Shown here piece by piece: positions 1 through 8,076 of a DNA stretch of 64,000 nucleotides. Source of the stretch: Streptomyces lacrimifluminis (GTDB taxonomy: Bacteria > Actinomycetota > Actinomycetes > Streptomycetales > Streptomycetaceae); NCBI RefSeq assembly GCF_014646095.1, contig NZ_BMMU01000014.1, positions 62,001-126,000 of the forward strand, read 5' to 3'. The notes beneath the pieces were generated by a model, which searched no databases, was not told the DNA's origin, and worked only from the letters and a program-made list of their open reading frames with translations. How positions within the stretch are numbered: the stretch's first letter is position 1; the number at the start of each line of letters is the position of its first letter. The translations under genes were made by a program, and so were the position numbers.

Positions 1-505
1 AGCGGTGCAGGTAGTACTGGCCACTGCCCTCGTCGTACTCCCACAGGCTGTCCTCCGCGTCGGGGAAGACCACGCCCTTGGGACTGTCCTCGGGAGGCTC
101 GTCCTGCCAGACGTACCAGTCGCGGTGGGCGGAGTCCCGGCCGGAGCGGGCGTCCTTGAACCAGGGGTGCTCCTCGGAGGTGTGGTTGACCACGAGGTCG
201 GCGATCACGCGGATGCCGCGGTCCTTGGCCGTGCGGACGAACTCGGTGAAGTCGCCGAGGGTGCCCAGGCGGGGGTCGACACCGTAGAAGTCGGTGATGT
301 CGTATCCGTCGTCGCGTTCCCGTGTCGGGTAGAAGGGCATCAGCCACACGCAGGTCACACCGAGGCGCACCAGATGGTCGATGCGCTGCGTGAGGCCCGG
401 AAAGTCGCCGATTCCGTCGCCGTTGCCGTCCTGGTACGTCTCGACGTCGAGGCAGTACACCACCGCGTTCTTCCACCACAGGTCGGATGTGCGGGTCAGA
501 CGCAT
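1..505 (-). CDS. GH13 alpha-amylase/trehalose-synthase-like protein (C-terminus off the window)
   Basis: The first ~168 residues of a GH13 (alpha-amylase superfamily) enzyme are visible; the gene runs off the left edge. The N-terminus (MRLTRTSDLWWKNAVVYCLD) matches the trehalose synthase/maltosyltransferase-like subgroup. The family's first conserved region is present (DLVVNHTSEEHPWF), as is the early barrel strand LGVTCVWLMPFYP. The catalytic Asp and Glu would lie beyond the edge. The ATG is preceded by GGAG and overlaps the 3' end of the oxidoreductase gene by 10 bases, so translation is probably coupled. No signal peptide is seen, so a cytoplasmic role in alpha-glucan, trehalose or maltose metabolism is likely. 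The exact reaction cannot be fixed from this fragment. Confidence 0.85.
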   Translation of the reverse strand, partial: MRLTRTSDLWWKNAVVYCLDVETYQDGNGDGIGDFPGLTQRIDHLVRLGVTCVWLMPFYPTRERDDGYDITDFYGVDPRLGTLGDFTEFVRTAKDRGIRVIADLVVNHTSEEHPWFKDARSGRDSAHRDWYVWQDEPPEDSPKGVVFPDAEDSLWEYDEGSGQYYLHR

Positions 506-1500
506 CGGAACTCCTTCGCCGTGGCGGGAAGCGGGCGGGTGACGTCGAGCCGGGGCAGCACCTCGGCACCGAACGTGTCGATGAAGGAGGCCTGTTCACG
601 GCCCACGTGGTGGAGCATCACCGCGTCGAAGCCGAGCTCGGCGTACTCCTGGAGCCAGGCCGTGTGCCGGCCTAGGTCGGACGAGACGTTGACCGTGCCG
701 GCCACCTGCTCGGGCGTGACGTGCTCGCTGACGATGTCGAACAGGTCCACGGAGTCCAGGTCCCAACTGACCGGGGGTGTGTGCACGTTGGTGCGCCACT
801 GGTCGTGCGCCAGCGCCAGGGCATGGTCCTCGTCGGGCGCCCAGCTCAGGTGCACCTGGAGATGCAGGGGTCCGCGACCGCCTGCATCGCGGTATGCGCC
901 GGTGATCTCGCGCAACCGCTCCGGCGGGGCGTTGACCGTGATGAGTCCGTCCGCCCACTCGGCGCACCAGGCCGCGGTGGCCGTGCTGCACGCGGCTCCG
1001 ATGAGCGGCGGCACATCGGGCGGCAGCGTCCACAGCCGGGCCCGGTCCACGGTCACCAGTCCGTCGTGGCTGACCTCCTCCCCCGCGAGAAGTGCGCGGA
1101 TGATGTCGACGCATTCCCGCAGCCGGGCGTTGCGCAGCTCCTTGCGCGGCCAGGGGTCGCCTGTGATGTGCTCGTTGGAGGCCTCACCGCTGCCGAGCGC
1201 CGCCCAGAACCTGCCCGGGTACATGGACGCGAGGCCGGCGATGGCCTGGGCGACGATCGCGGGGTGGTAGCGCTGCCCCGGCGCGTTGACCACGCCGAAC
1301 GGCATCCGGTCGGTGGCCTGAAGAGCGGCACCGAGCCAGGACCAGGCGAATCCCGACTCTCCTTGACGCACACTCCAGGGCGAGAAGTGATCCGAGCACA
1401 TGGCGGCGGTGAATCCCGCACTTTCGGCGTGCACCACGGCGTCGAGCAGGTCCGCGGGCGGGATCTGTTCGTGTGAGGCGTGTAGTCCGTAGACAGTCAT
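496..1500 (-). CDS. LLM-class flavin-dependent oxidoreductase (TIGR03885-like)
   Basis: A 334-residue luciferase-like monooxygenase. It begins MTVYGLHASHEQIPPADLLD and carries the (beta/alpha)8 LLM pattern: AAMCSDHFSPW near residue 40, FWAALGSGEASNEHI near 105, and DAVMLHHVGREQ near the end. The length and the 'GLHASHEQ' opening fit the TIGR03885 group of probable flavin oxidoreductases. Homologues in actinomycetes often sit beside a GH13 gene, as here. The open frame extends to 1644, but that extension is Arg/Ser-rich junk, so the ATG at 1500 is preferred. The cofactor (FMN or F420) and substrate are unknown. The stop overlaps the start of the downstream GH13 gene. Confidence 0.85.
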   Translation of the reverse strand: MTVYGLHASHEQIPPADLLDAVVHAESAGFTAAMCSDHFSPWSVRQGESGFAWSWLGAALQATDRMPFGVVNAPGQRYHPAIVAQAIAGLASMYPGRFWAALGSGEASNEHITGDPWPRKELRNARLRECVDIIRALLAGEEVSHDGLVTVDRARLWTLPPDVPPLIGAACSTATAAWCAEWADGLITVNAPPERLREITGAYRDAGGRGPLHLQVHLSWAPDEDHALALAHDQWRTNVHTPPVSWDLDSVDLFDIVSEHVTPEQVAGTVNVSSDLGRHTAWLQEYAELGFDAVMLHHVGREQASFIDTFGAEVLPRLDVTRPLPATAKEFRCV

Positions 1501-1551
1501 GTCTCGGCGAGTACCCCCGCGATTGATCCTCAGCAGTGACACCACAGCACT

Positions 1552-1587
1552 GATCCCGGCAGCCCGCAGGAGGCGGCTGCCGGGATC
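1552..1587 (-). terminator. Rho-independent-type hairpin downstream of csbD-like gene
   Basis: A perfect 13-bp stem (GATCCCGGCAGCC paired with GGCTGCCGGGATC) encloses a 10-base loop, starting 14 bases after the CsbD stop codon. There is no T-run, as is usual in Streptomyces. Confidence 0.75.
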
Positions 1588-1600
1588 GGTGGACGTGCGC

Positions 1601-1783
1601 CTACTTGGGCTTGATCGCGTCCTTGGCCTTCTCCTTGGCGGCACGGAGGTCTCCCTTGGTCTCCTCGGCCTCTCCCTTGGCCTTCAGAGACTCGTTGCCC
1701 ACGGCACCGCCGACCACCTTCTTGACCTTGCCCTTGGCCTGCTCGCCCTTGGCCTGGCTCTTCTCGTCCGCAGCCACAGTCAC
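1601..1783 (-). CDS. CsbD family stress-response protein
   Basis: A 60-residue, highly charged Lys/Glu/Ala-rich protein (MTVAADEKSQAKGEQAKGKV...) with the CsbD repeat pattern KGKVKKVVGGAVGNESLKAKGEAEETKGD. CsbD-like proteins are small, largely disordered or helical, and in other bacteria are induced by general stress through alternative sigma factors; the molecular role is unknown. The reading frame is open only over this length. A strong hairpin terminates it just downstream. It is monocistronic and lies between the oxidoreductase and a decayed LysR gene. Confidence 0.85.
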   Translation of the reverse strand: MTVAADEKSQAKGEQAKGKVKKVVGGAVGNESLKAKGEAEETKGDLRAAKEKAKDAIKPK

Positions 1784-1879
1784 TCACTCCTGTTTCGCTC
1801 GAAGGAACCTTCTTCCCCCGTGTCGCCTGAGATTCCTCTCTCAAACAGGTCCCCGGGTTCGTAAAAGTCCCGTAAGACC

Positions 1880-2235
1880 GCAGCAGCGCCGCCCCGAGCA
1901 CGTCACGTGCCCTCGCGATCCTGCCCGCGGCTTCCACGGCGATCTCGATCGCCCGTGCGGCGAGTGGGGAGTGAGTGCGATGCGCCTGCCCACAGCGGGA
2001 AGATCTCGCGCGGCGGTAGTCCCGGCTTGAGCTCGTGCACCCGCAGTGACGCGTCGGAGCCGATGTCTGCGTGGTGGAGGGCGAGTCGCGGCAGGATCGC
2101 CGAGCCCAGGCCGGCGCGCACCATCGACAGCACGGTTTCATTGCCCGCGGTGCGGCACACGACGTGCGGCCGCACACCGCGGCGTGCGAGCGCCTGCTTC
2201 ATCGGGGCCTGGTCGCCGCCCGGCGCTCGAGCGGG
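1880..2235 (-). pseudogene. LysR-family regulator remnant (C-terminal effector domain, frameshifted)
   Basis: Read on the minus strand, the stretch encodes MKQALARRGVRPHVVCRTAGN then ETVLSMVRAGLGSAILPRLAL, which is typical of the LysR substrate-binding domain ('V..G.G.A.LP'). The frame then shifts near 1970: LRVHELKPGLPPREIFPLWAG continues in another frame as HSPLAARAIEIAVEAAGRIA, the usual LysR C-terminal helix. No DNA-binding N-terminus is present upstream. This is seen directly as two frames that together make one family signature, so it is called a decayed gene and not expressed protein. Boundaries are approximate. Confidence 0.6.
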
Positions 2236-2408
2236 ACAAGGAACTCCCGCCGGTGGCCATGTGGAGTGCGACGGTCGACGCAGACGAGTCGAGTCACCAG
2301 CAACGCCCGCGTCCTCGTCCGATACCGCAGCCTCACCACATGAGGTGACCTCTACGAAGGGGCCCGAGCCGCGCCATACTCCCTGGACGAGGGGATCCAC
2401 AGTCAGGG

Positions 2409-2939
2409 ATGATCAGTGGCATGCGGAGAGTCCTGCGCGGAACCCTGGTGACGCTGCGGCCTGCGACGGCGGCCGATATCCCCGCTCTGGCCACGATCCG
2501 GAGCACGCCTGAGGTGTACACGCGCTGGCGGGGCGGCGAGGACCTGACGGTCACCGTGGCCGAGGAGCTCGAAGATCCCGGGACCCGGACGTTCGCCATC
2601 GAGCACGGCAGCCGGGTGGTCGGCGCCATCCAGTGGGGTGCCGAGGACGAGCCGGACTACCGGCATGCCAACATCGACATCTATCTCGACCCGGCGGTGC
2701 ACGGGCGCGGCCTCGGCACTGACGCCGTCCGAGCCCTGGCACGCCATCTGATCGACGATCACGGACACCACCGACTGGTGATCGACCCGGCCGCGGACAA
2801 TACCGCTGCCATCCGGTGCTACCGCAAGGTCGGCTTCCGGCCGGTGGGCATCATGCGGCAGTACGAGCGCGGCCCGGACGGCAGCTGGCACGACGGCTTG
2901 CTGATGGACCTGTTGGCGGAGGAACTGGAGCAGGTCTAA
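2409..2939 (+). CDS. GNAT family N-acetyltransferase
   Basis: A 176-residue GNAT protein (172 if the second Met at 2421 is the start). It opens with the family's beta1 (RGTLVTLRPATAADIPALATI). The acetyl-CoA pyrophosphate loop is VHGRGLGTDAVRALARHLID near residues 97-116. The C-terminal motif is NTAAIRCYRKVGFRPVGIM. The ending (MRQYERGPDGSWHDGLLMDL) resembles the aminoglycoside 6'-N-acetyltransferase/RimJ-like branch, so a small-molecule amine or protein N-terminus is a plausible acceptor. Resistance is not established. It is a stand-alone gene. Confidence 0.85.
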   Translation: MISGMRRVLRGTLVTLRPATAADIPALATIRSTPEVYTRWRGGEDLTVTVAEELEDPGTRTFAIEHGSRVVGAIQWGAEDEPDYRHANIDIYLDPAVHGRGLGTDAVRALARHLIDDHGHHRLVIDPAADNTAAIRCYRKVGFRPVGIMRQYERGPDGSWHDGLLMDLLAEELEQV

Positions 2940-3015
2940 GACTCACGTCCGGCTCCGCCGCGGCGCCGGGAGACCCAGGTCGACAGCCACCCGGATCCGG
3001 GATCAGGGTTTCCAG

Positions 3016-3240
3016 GTGCGCAGGAAGGCGGCGATGCGGGTGGCGGTGCAGCGCGGGTTCCTCAACTCGTGGGCGGGCGATCGCGTGGCTCAATGTGTGG
3101 TCGCCGGCGGCGACGAAGCAGACGCGGCTGTGACCGGGTGTGTGGAACGCCTCGCGGGATACGACCGCGACATGGGCGGTGTCCAGGAGCAACCCGGCGC
3201 GTTCGGCGCTGCTCGACCAGCCGTGGGCTGGGCGCGCTCG
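3016..3240 (-). pseudogene. Aminotransferase class I/II C-terminal remnant
   Basis: On the minus strand the frame reads LLLDTAHVAVVSREAFHTPGH followed by SRVCFVAAGDHTLSHAIARPR. This matches the C-terminal signature of aspartate-type aminotransferases (VAVVPG.AFG.PG..RLS.A...L..A..R). The invariant Arg region has decayed (SRVCF in place of a VRLSYA-type sequence), and neither the PLP lysine nor the N-terminal domain is found nearby. I read it as a degraded fragment. The 2940-3574 interval otherwise holds only a doubtful 45-codon ORF. Confidence 0.5.
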
Positions 3241-3404
3241 GTGACCTCTCAGATCGCCGTGGTGGAGTGCGGCCCCGGCGTCACCGACGTACCCGCCGCG
3301 GCCTCCGCGTCCCGCCGGTCGGTTCCGGGCGCGGCGCCACGCGACGGCAACCATCGAACTCACCGCCATGACCCGGCCACGCCCGGCGGGCCTGGCCGAA
3401 CACC

Positions 3405-3542
3405 TCACGACTGCTTCCGGATGGCTGGCAGGCAGGAGGCAGGCAGTCGGATGTCCGGGTATCGGGCCCACCAGCCGGTGGAGAAGTGTGCGCAACGCTT
3501 GTCGCAGAAGTAGGGGCAGCCCTTGCCAGGCCCCCTCGTCAT
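3405..3542 (-). CDS. Doubtful 45-residue Cys-rich small ORF
   Basis: An ATG-initiated 45-codon frame encodes GCPYFCDKRCAHFSTGWWARYP followed by a short tail. The Cys-x3-Cys-x3-Cys-x-His spacing looks like a metal-binding knuckle, but no ribosome binding site is evident and I do not recognise the family. It may be a relic of a longer gene. Confidence 0.2.
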   Translation of the reverse strand: MTRGPGKGCPYFCDKRCAHFSTGWWARYPDIRLPASCLPAIRKQS

Positions 3543-3574
3543 CTTGCCGGGCCCCGCCCCGTATGCGCCCAGGG

Positions 3575-4885
3575 TCACCCCCCGGCAGTGGTCCGTCCTC
3601 TTCCTGACGCGTGTGAGGCGTCGGTGAGGTCGGCTCCGGTGGCGGCGTCACGATGGGACTGTCCGATGCCGTGCCAGTCCAGGCACATGACGGTCGCGTC
3701 GTCCTGCAGGTGACCGTCGTTGGCGTCGACGATCCCGGCGATGAGGTTGCGGGCGGCCTCGCGTGGATGCAGCGCGCGGGTGCTCACGATCAGGTCGGAC
3801 AGATCGAGGCGGCCCCCGTTGCGCTCCAGCATGCCGTCGGTCAGCATCACCAGCCGGTCGCCCGGCCGCAGGTCCAGCGACTGGACCTGGTAGGTGTGAG
3901 GGAGGGGGAAGCCGAAGGGTGTGTCGATCCTCGGAGTGATCTCCCGTACCTGTCCGTCTCGCATCCGCAGCGGCCAGGGGTGCCCGGCGTTGATGAACTC
4001 GGTCTTGCCGTCGATCAGGCTGATGCGCAGGAGCTGGCCGGTGACGTAGCCCTGCCGGCCGTGCTCGCGCATGGCCTGGTCGGCCTGGCGGGCCTGTTCG
4101 GCGAGGCTGGCACCGGCTCGCCGTGCTCGCCGCAGGGCGCCCACCGCAAGAGTGGCCAGCAGTGCGGCGTCGACATCGTGTCCCATGGCGTCGGTGACGG
4201 AGAGCTGGACGCTGTCCCGGTCGACCACGTAGTCGAAGGTGTCACCTCCGACGTGGTCGGCGGGCTCCAGCGCCCCGGCGACCGCGAACTGCGCGGCCTC
4301 GCACGCCAGCGACGCCGGAAGCAGCCGGTGCTGGATCTCCGCGGCCAGGCTCAGTGGGGTGGTGCGGCGGCCCCACTGGTACACGTCGGTGTACGAGCGG
4401 TTCGCGATGACGATGTACGCCAGGGCGTGCGCGGTCTCGCCGATCTCCCGCATCACCTCCTCGTCCGGCGCCACCGGCAGGAACAGTTCGAGGAGCCCGA
4501 TGGCGTCCCCGCGGTTGGTCACCGGGGCGACGACGCGCACCAGTGCGCCCTCGCACTTGTCCTCCACGCCCGGCCGCTGGGTGCGGATCACGTCGTCGTA
4601 CAGGGTGCCCCGCAGCTTGATCCGCCGGGCGGGTTCATCGGTGTCGACGCTGCCCGCCGCCCCCAGCCGTACGACTGAGCTGCCGGTGAAGTCGGTGATG
4701 AGGAACGACACCGACACGGCCCCGAGTTGCTCCTTGAGCATGCGCGCGACCACGTCGAGCGACTCCACCGGCGCCGCGGCCTCCGCCGCCTCCAACGTCC
4801 CCGCCAGAGTCATCGCCCCGCCCGGGCGACTCCCGCCCCCGGGAAGACGAGAGGCCTGCTCGCCGTCAGGCCCTCTTGCGGTCAC
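3575..4885 (-). CDS. GAF-PP2C (SpoIIE-type) serine/threonine phosphatase
   Basis: 436 residues starting at a GTG with GGGAG upstream. Residues ~45-185 form a GAF-like sensor region (SVSFLITDFTGSSVVRLGAAG; VRVVAPVTNRGDAIGLLELF). Residues ~200-430 form a PP2C/SpoIIE catalytic domain with the metal-binding Asp motifs GGDTFDYVVDRDSVQLSVTDAMGHDVDAALLA and MLTDGMLERN, and the final DDATVMCLDW. Such proteins dephosphorylate anti-sigma-factor antagonists in partner-switching stress pathways; the partner here is unknown. It is cytosolic and monocistronic. A HATPase kinase-like gene lies 2 kb to the right and could belong to the same signalling class, but linkage is not shown. Confidence 0.9.
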   Translation of the reverse strand: MTARGPDGEQASRLPGGGSRPGGAMTLAGTLEAAEAAAPVESLDVVARMLKEQLGAVSVSFLITDFTGSSVVRLGAAGSVDTDEPARRIKLRGTLYDDVIRTQRPGVEDKCEGALVRVVAPVTNRGDAIGLLELFLPVAPDEEVMREIGETAHALAYIVIANRSYTDVYQWGRRTTPLSLAAEIQHRLLPASLACEAAQFAVAGALEPADHVGGDTFDYVVDRDSVQLSVTDAMGHDVDAALLATLAVGALRRARRAGASLAEQARQADQAMREHGRQGYVTGQLLRISLIDGKTEFINAGHPWPLRMRDGQVREITPRIDTPFGFPLPHTYQVQSLDLRPGDRLVMLTDGMLERNGGRLDLSDLIVSTRALHPREAARNLIAGIVDANDGHLQDDATVMCLDWHGIGQSHRDAATGADLTDASHASGRGRTTAGG

Positions 4886-5084
4886 AGCGACTCCCTAACA
4901 TTGCTCGATGACGCTCGGGTCTCCGCCCCGGATGCGCGAGAAAGACCTGTGCCAAGCCCGGTGCCGGACAGGTCACATTGCATCACGGCGCCCGGGGTCG
5001 CCCGCCCGCCGACCACTCCCGGGCCATGTGCGGCCAGGGTCGTGTCTGGCCCGGGTTCCGCGCTTCGGCATGCCCCGGACGCGG

Positions 5085-5906
5085 TCAGGTGGCTGCGAGG
5101 AGGATGGCGGTGTAGTGCGCGGTGAAGGCGGCGATGGTCAGAGCGTGGAAGACCTCGTGGAAGCCGAACCAGGCCGGTGAGGGGTCGGGACGCTTGAGTC
5201 CGTAGACGACGGCGCCCGCGGTGTAGAGCAGACCGCCGACGATGACGAGTACGACGACCGCGGTGCCGCCGGTGCGCTCGAATTCGGGCAGGTTGAATAC
5301 GGCGACCCAGCCCAGGGCGATGTAGCACGGGGTGTACAGCCACCGGGGAGCCCCGATCCAGAGGACGCGGAAGGCGATGCCGGCCAGGGCGCCCGACCAC
5401 ACCACGGCCAGCAGCACCAGTTGCTGGCGCGCGGGCAGCAGCAGGACCGCCAGCGGGGTGTAGGTGCCGGCGATGATCAGGAAGATGTTGGCGTGGTCCA
5501 GCCGCCGCAGGACCGCTTCCCCGCGTGGACCCCACGTTCCGCGGTGGTAGACCGCGCTGGTTCCGAACAGCAGGCAGGCCGACACCACGTAGACGGAGCA
5601 GGCAGCCACTGACGCCGCCGAGCGGGATACGGCGATCAGGACGATGCCACCGACCAGTGCGAGCGGGAACACGCCGGCGTGCAGCCAGCCGCGCATCCTG
5701 GGCTTCAGCACCGCAGCCGCGCGCTCCACCCCGGCTTCCAGGCCCGCGACTGCCTGCCCGCCGGTCAGCCGGCCGATTGCGCCGACAGACGCGTCGACCG
5801 CCCGGGTGGGCAGGGAGTCGGGAGTGGTTCCGGGACCGGGCTGGGCATTCCGTCCGGGTGCCGGCGGTTCGATGTCTTCGGCGATCATGCGCTCATATTC
5901 TGGCAT
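5085..5906 (-). CDS. Hemolysin III / PAQR family membrane protein
   Basis: 273 residues. About 70 N-terminal residues are soluble and unrelated (Pro/Gly-rich), followed by seven hydrophobic segments of the YqfA/hemolysin III (PAQR) family. Family features include the SAVYHRGTW region after TM2, LRRLDHANIFLIIAGTYTPLAVLLL, and HEVFHALTIAAFTAHYTAILLA at the end. The conserved Ser, Asp and His residues that bind metal in this family are visible. The function of bacterial members is uncertain (membrane stress or lipid-related). The start could be the inner Met at 5888; no clear ribosome binding site precedes either. It is monocistronic. Confidence 0.85.
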   Translation of the reverse strand: MPEYERMIAEDIEPPAPGRNAQPGPGTTPDSLPTRAVDASVGAIGRLTGGQAVAGLEAGVERAAAVLKPRMRGWLHAGVFPLALVGGIVLIAVSRSAASVAACSVYVVSACLLFGTSAVYHRGTWGPRGEAVLRRLDHANIFLIIAGTYTPLAVLLLPARQQLVLLAVVWSGALAGIAFRVLWIGAPRWLYTPCYIALGWVAVFNLPEFERTGGTAVVVLVIVGGLLYTAGAVVYGLKRPDPSPAWFGFHEVFHALTIAAFTAHYTAILLAAT

Positions 5907-5947
5907 CGGCGGATGAGTCGGCCCGGCGGGTCTGCGCGGGCCGGGGG

Positions 5948-6280
5948 TCAGACACTTGCCGTGTGCCGGGATGCGGCGCGGCGGTACTCGGCGTTGATGC
6001 GCTGGGCTTCCTCTAGCTGGTCTTCAAGGATGATGATGCGACAGGCGGCCTCGATGGGGGTCCCCTGGTCGACGAGTTCCCGGGCTCGGGCGGCGATCCG
6101 CAACTGGTAACGGGAGTAGCGGCGGTGTCCGCCCTCCGAGCGCAGCGGGGTGACGAGGCGGGCTTCACCGATGGCACGGAGGAAGCCCTGCGTGGTGCCG
6201 AGCATCTCGGCCGCCCTGCCCATGGTGTAGGCGGGGTAGTCATCGTCGTCGATACGGCTGTACGAATCCTCTGCTGTCAC
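5948..6280 (-). CDS. MerR-type helix-turn-helix transcriptional regulator
   Basis: 110 residues from a GTG at 6280 preceded by AGAGAGG. The winged-helix MerR head is clear: AYTMGRAAEMLGTTQGFLRAIGEARLVTPLRSEGGHRRYSRYQL, then a helical dimerisation stretch ending QLEEAQRINAEYRRAASR. It is short, with no C-terminal ligand domain, so it probably binds DNA as a stress or developmental regulator without a classic metal or drug pocket. An upstream in-frame Met at 6310 gives a longer product but lacks a binding site. The gene is followed by unrelated sequence. Confidence 0.8.
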   Translation of the reverse strand: MTAEDSYSRIDDDDYPAYTMGRAAEMLGTTQGFLRAIGEARLVTPLRSEGGHRRYSRYQLRIAARARELVDQGTPIEAACRIIILEDQLEEAQRINAEYRRAASRHTASV

Positions 6281-6314
6281 GTACACCTCTCTGTTCTCTG
6301 CCGAACGCATGGAG

Positions 6315-6344
6315 GGGCCCTGGCGCCGTGCGGCGCCAGGGCCC
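6315..6344. terminator. Perfect 13-bp hairpin upstream of the MerR-type gene
   Basis: GGGCCCTGGCGCC and its exact complement are separated by four bases. It sits just before the MerR-type gene. It could terminate a transcript coming from the right on the minus strand, or act in the leader. Confidence 0.6.
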
Positions 6345-6359
6345 GAAGGAACTGCTACA

Positions 6360-6871
6360 CCATCTGCCGACCCTCGTACCGCGCCGGCCTTCTGACTCCG
6401 CGGACCCGACCTGGATGCTGTCGGGGATACGGGGATCGCTGTTGCTCGACCGGAGACCACCTCACTATCGATGTCCTGCGGTACCCGGGTTCAAGGCTTT
6501 CGCCCGGGCGATCCTGATGGCGGTCAACTCCTCCGTTCTTCCCTTGGTGATCAACTGCTTGCCCAACGGGGACTGCAAACTACTGGGTACTGCGAACTGC
6601 ACCTACGGGTACTGGCACTGCGATCCTGCTCTTGGCGACCCCTGATCACTGCGGGCCACCCGGTCCGGTCGCCAGCCCCGTCGCCGTCCTGCAACAACCC
6701 TGGCTTCGAGACTCCACCACCGCACCGTCCTGCGAACATCAACTGCATTACTGCTGCCCGCCAGTTCTTGTCTGCCGGGCCTTGCCGTCTCTCTGGGCTA
6801 CGAGAGAAACCATAGCTACGCCATCGCCCCATGTCTACTCTCGCCACCATAGATTTTCACGTCCGCCCGAG
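6360..6871. other. Intergenic region with clustered ACTGC motifs
   Basis: No convincing gene is seen in this ~0.5-kb gap. Between 6554 and 6754 the pentamer ACTGC occurs eight times (6554, 6572, 6589, 6596, 6617, 6648, 6742, 6750), with TACTGG variants interspersed, in sequence less GC-rich than its surroundings. It could be a structured transcript or decayed coding DNA; see the corresponding finding. Confidence 0.4.
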
Positions 6872-7345
6872 TCAGGCCCAGGGCGTCGTGACCCGCTCGC
6901 CCCTTTCGGACAGGGCGATGCGGGCGGTGATGCGCTTGCCGACCGACTCCTGTTCGATGAACAGGTCCTCGGTGACGGCCTTGACGATCTCCAGGCCGTG
7001 CTGGCCGATCCTGCCGGGATCAGCCGCCCGGGCCGCGGGAACGCTGGGCTCGCTGTCCCACACGACGACTTCCACCGCGCGGGCGTTGATGCGCAGTTCC
7101 AGCAGAACGGGGCCCGGAGCGTACTTGCGGGCGTTGGTGACCAGCTCGCTGACCACCAACTGGACGAAATCCCTCACGTCCGTGGGCGCGTACAGGTGAT
7201 GGTCGGCGCGCGCCTGGTCGAGAAAGGCAACGGCGTGGTGGCGGGCATCGGAGATACAACCGTCATCCCCGCCCAGGGCGTAGCCGGCGCGCATCAGGTA
7301 TGCGTTCAGCGCCCTACAGGCCTCACCGCCGGCATGACATCCCAC
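6872..7345 (-). CDS. ATP-binding protein, RsbW-like anti-sigma/HATPase
   Basis: 157 residues from a GTG at 7345 (GAGGG upstream); the open frame continues to 7486 but lacks a good start. The GHKL ATPase boxes are present: N-box VVSELVTNARKYAPG, G1-like VVVWDSEPSVP, and G2-like GRIGQHGLEIVKAVTEDLFIEQ. A short N-terminal segment precedes the single domain, as in Streptomyces RsbW-like regulators. These bind an anti-anti-sigma factor or sigma factor, or phosphorylate Ser/Thr. Partners are not adjacent. Cytoplasmic, monocistronic. Confidence 0.8.
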   Translation of the reverse strand: MGCHAGGEACRALNAYLMRAGYALGGDDGCISDARHHAVAFLDQARADHHLYAPTDVRDFVQLVVSELVTNARKYAPGPVLLELRINARAVEVVVWDSEPSVPAARAADPGRIGQHGLEIVKAVTEDLFIEQESVGKRITARIALSERGERVTTPWA

Positions 7346-7517
7346 GTGTTCGCCCTCACTCCCCCCGTTCACGCATGCCAGTACCCGCGACGGCGTCATG
7401 CATGCGACCAGGGATCTGGTCCGACGGGACCCCTCAGCCCTGCGTCGCGATCGATGAGAGCTGCCGGGCCGCCGTGGCGCGGGCACGATCAGGCGGCCTA
7501 GGACCCAGGGATTGTTG

Positions 7518-7700
7518 TCATGCTTGGCAGCGGTGGTCAGGTCCTTGCCGGAGCGGCGTCCCTGTGACCAGTTCGGCCAGCGCGCCGATGGTCTCCTCGA
7601 TCGGCGTGTTCGGGTCGACGCGGTGCTGGCAGTAGAGGTCGACGTGGCCGGTGCCGAGCCGCAGTGGCGAGCCTTCGACCGCGGTCTTCACCTTGCCGGC
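7518..7700 (-). pseudogene. Aldo/keto reductase fragment
   Basis: Minus-strand translation gives SPLRLGTGHVDLYCQHRVDP followed by NTPIEETIGALAELVTGT. This is the central signature of aldo/keto reductases (RLGTDYVDLYYQHRVDP...PIEET...L.EL). The Tyr/Lys catalytic N-terminal part and the C-terminal cofactor-binding part are absent or scrambled; the flanking 7700-8070 sequence shows only GC-rich noise in all frames. The fragment keeps no start codon or ribosome binding site. It is a relic. Confidence 0.65.
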
Positions 7701-8076
7701 GCTGCCGCCGACGACGCGAGAGCCGCCGCCACCAACGACAACGAGCGGTCCGCGCCGGCCGACGACTCCCAGTCGGCCTACGAACCGTCCGGGACATCCG
7801 GCTGCCCAACGAACCACGGGTGGTGACGTCGGCGGCGTCCTCGACGTCGGTTCCGCGCTCGCCGCGGTAGCTCTCGGAGGTGGCGTGGACGGCCCAGCCC
7901 GGGAGGTGCCGCACCGGCTGGTCGTAGTCGCTTCGGGCGGCCCGAGCCTCCTTCGAGGCTCCGAGTTCTCACCGTCAGACGACCCGCTCGGCCGTATGCA
8001 GCAGCGGCACAAGCAAACGGGCGCCACGCGGCCGATGCTGGGCATGCCCCTCCCCCAGCCCGTCCGAGGAGTTCCC

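Noticed and set aside
1501..1644. N-terminal extension of the luciferase-like oxidoreductase
   Set aside because: Arg/Ser-rich sequence overlapping the csbD terminator; the family start is the Met at 1500.
6478..6510. CCCGGGTTCAAGG...CCCGGG hairpin with T-loop-like sequence
   Set aside because: Only one arm of a cloverleaf is present; no anticodon stem or CCA end.
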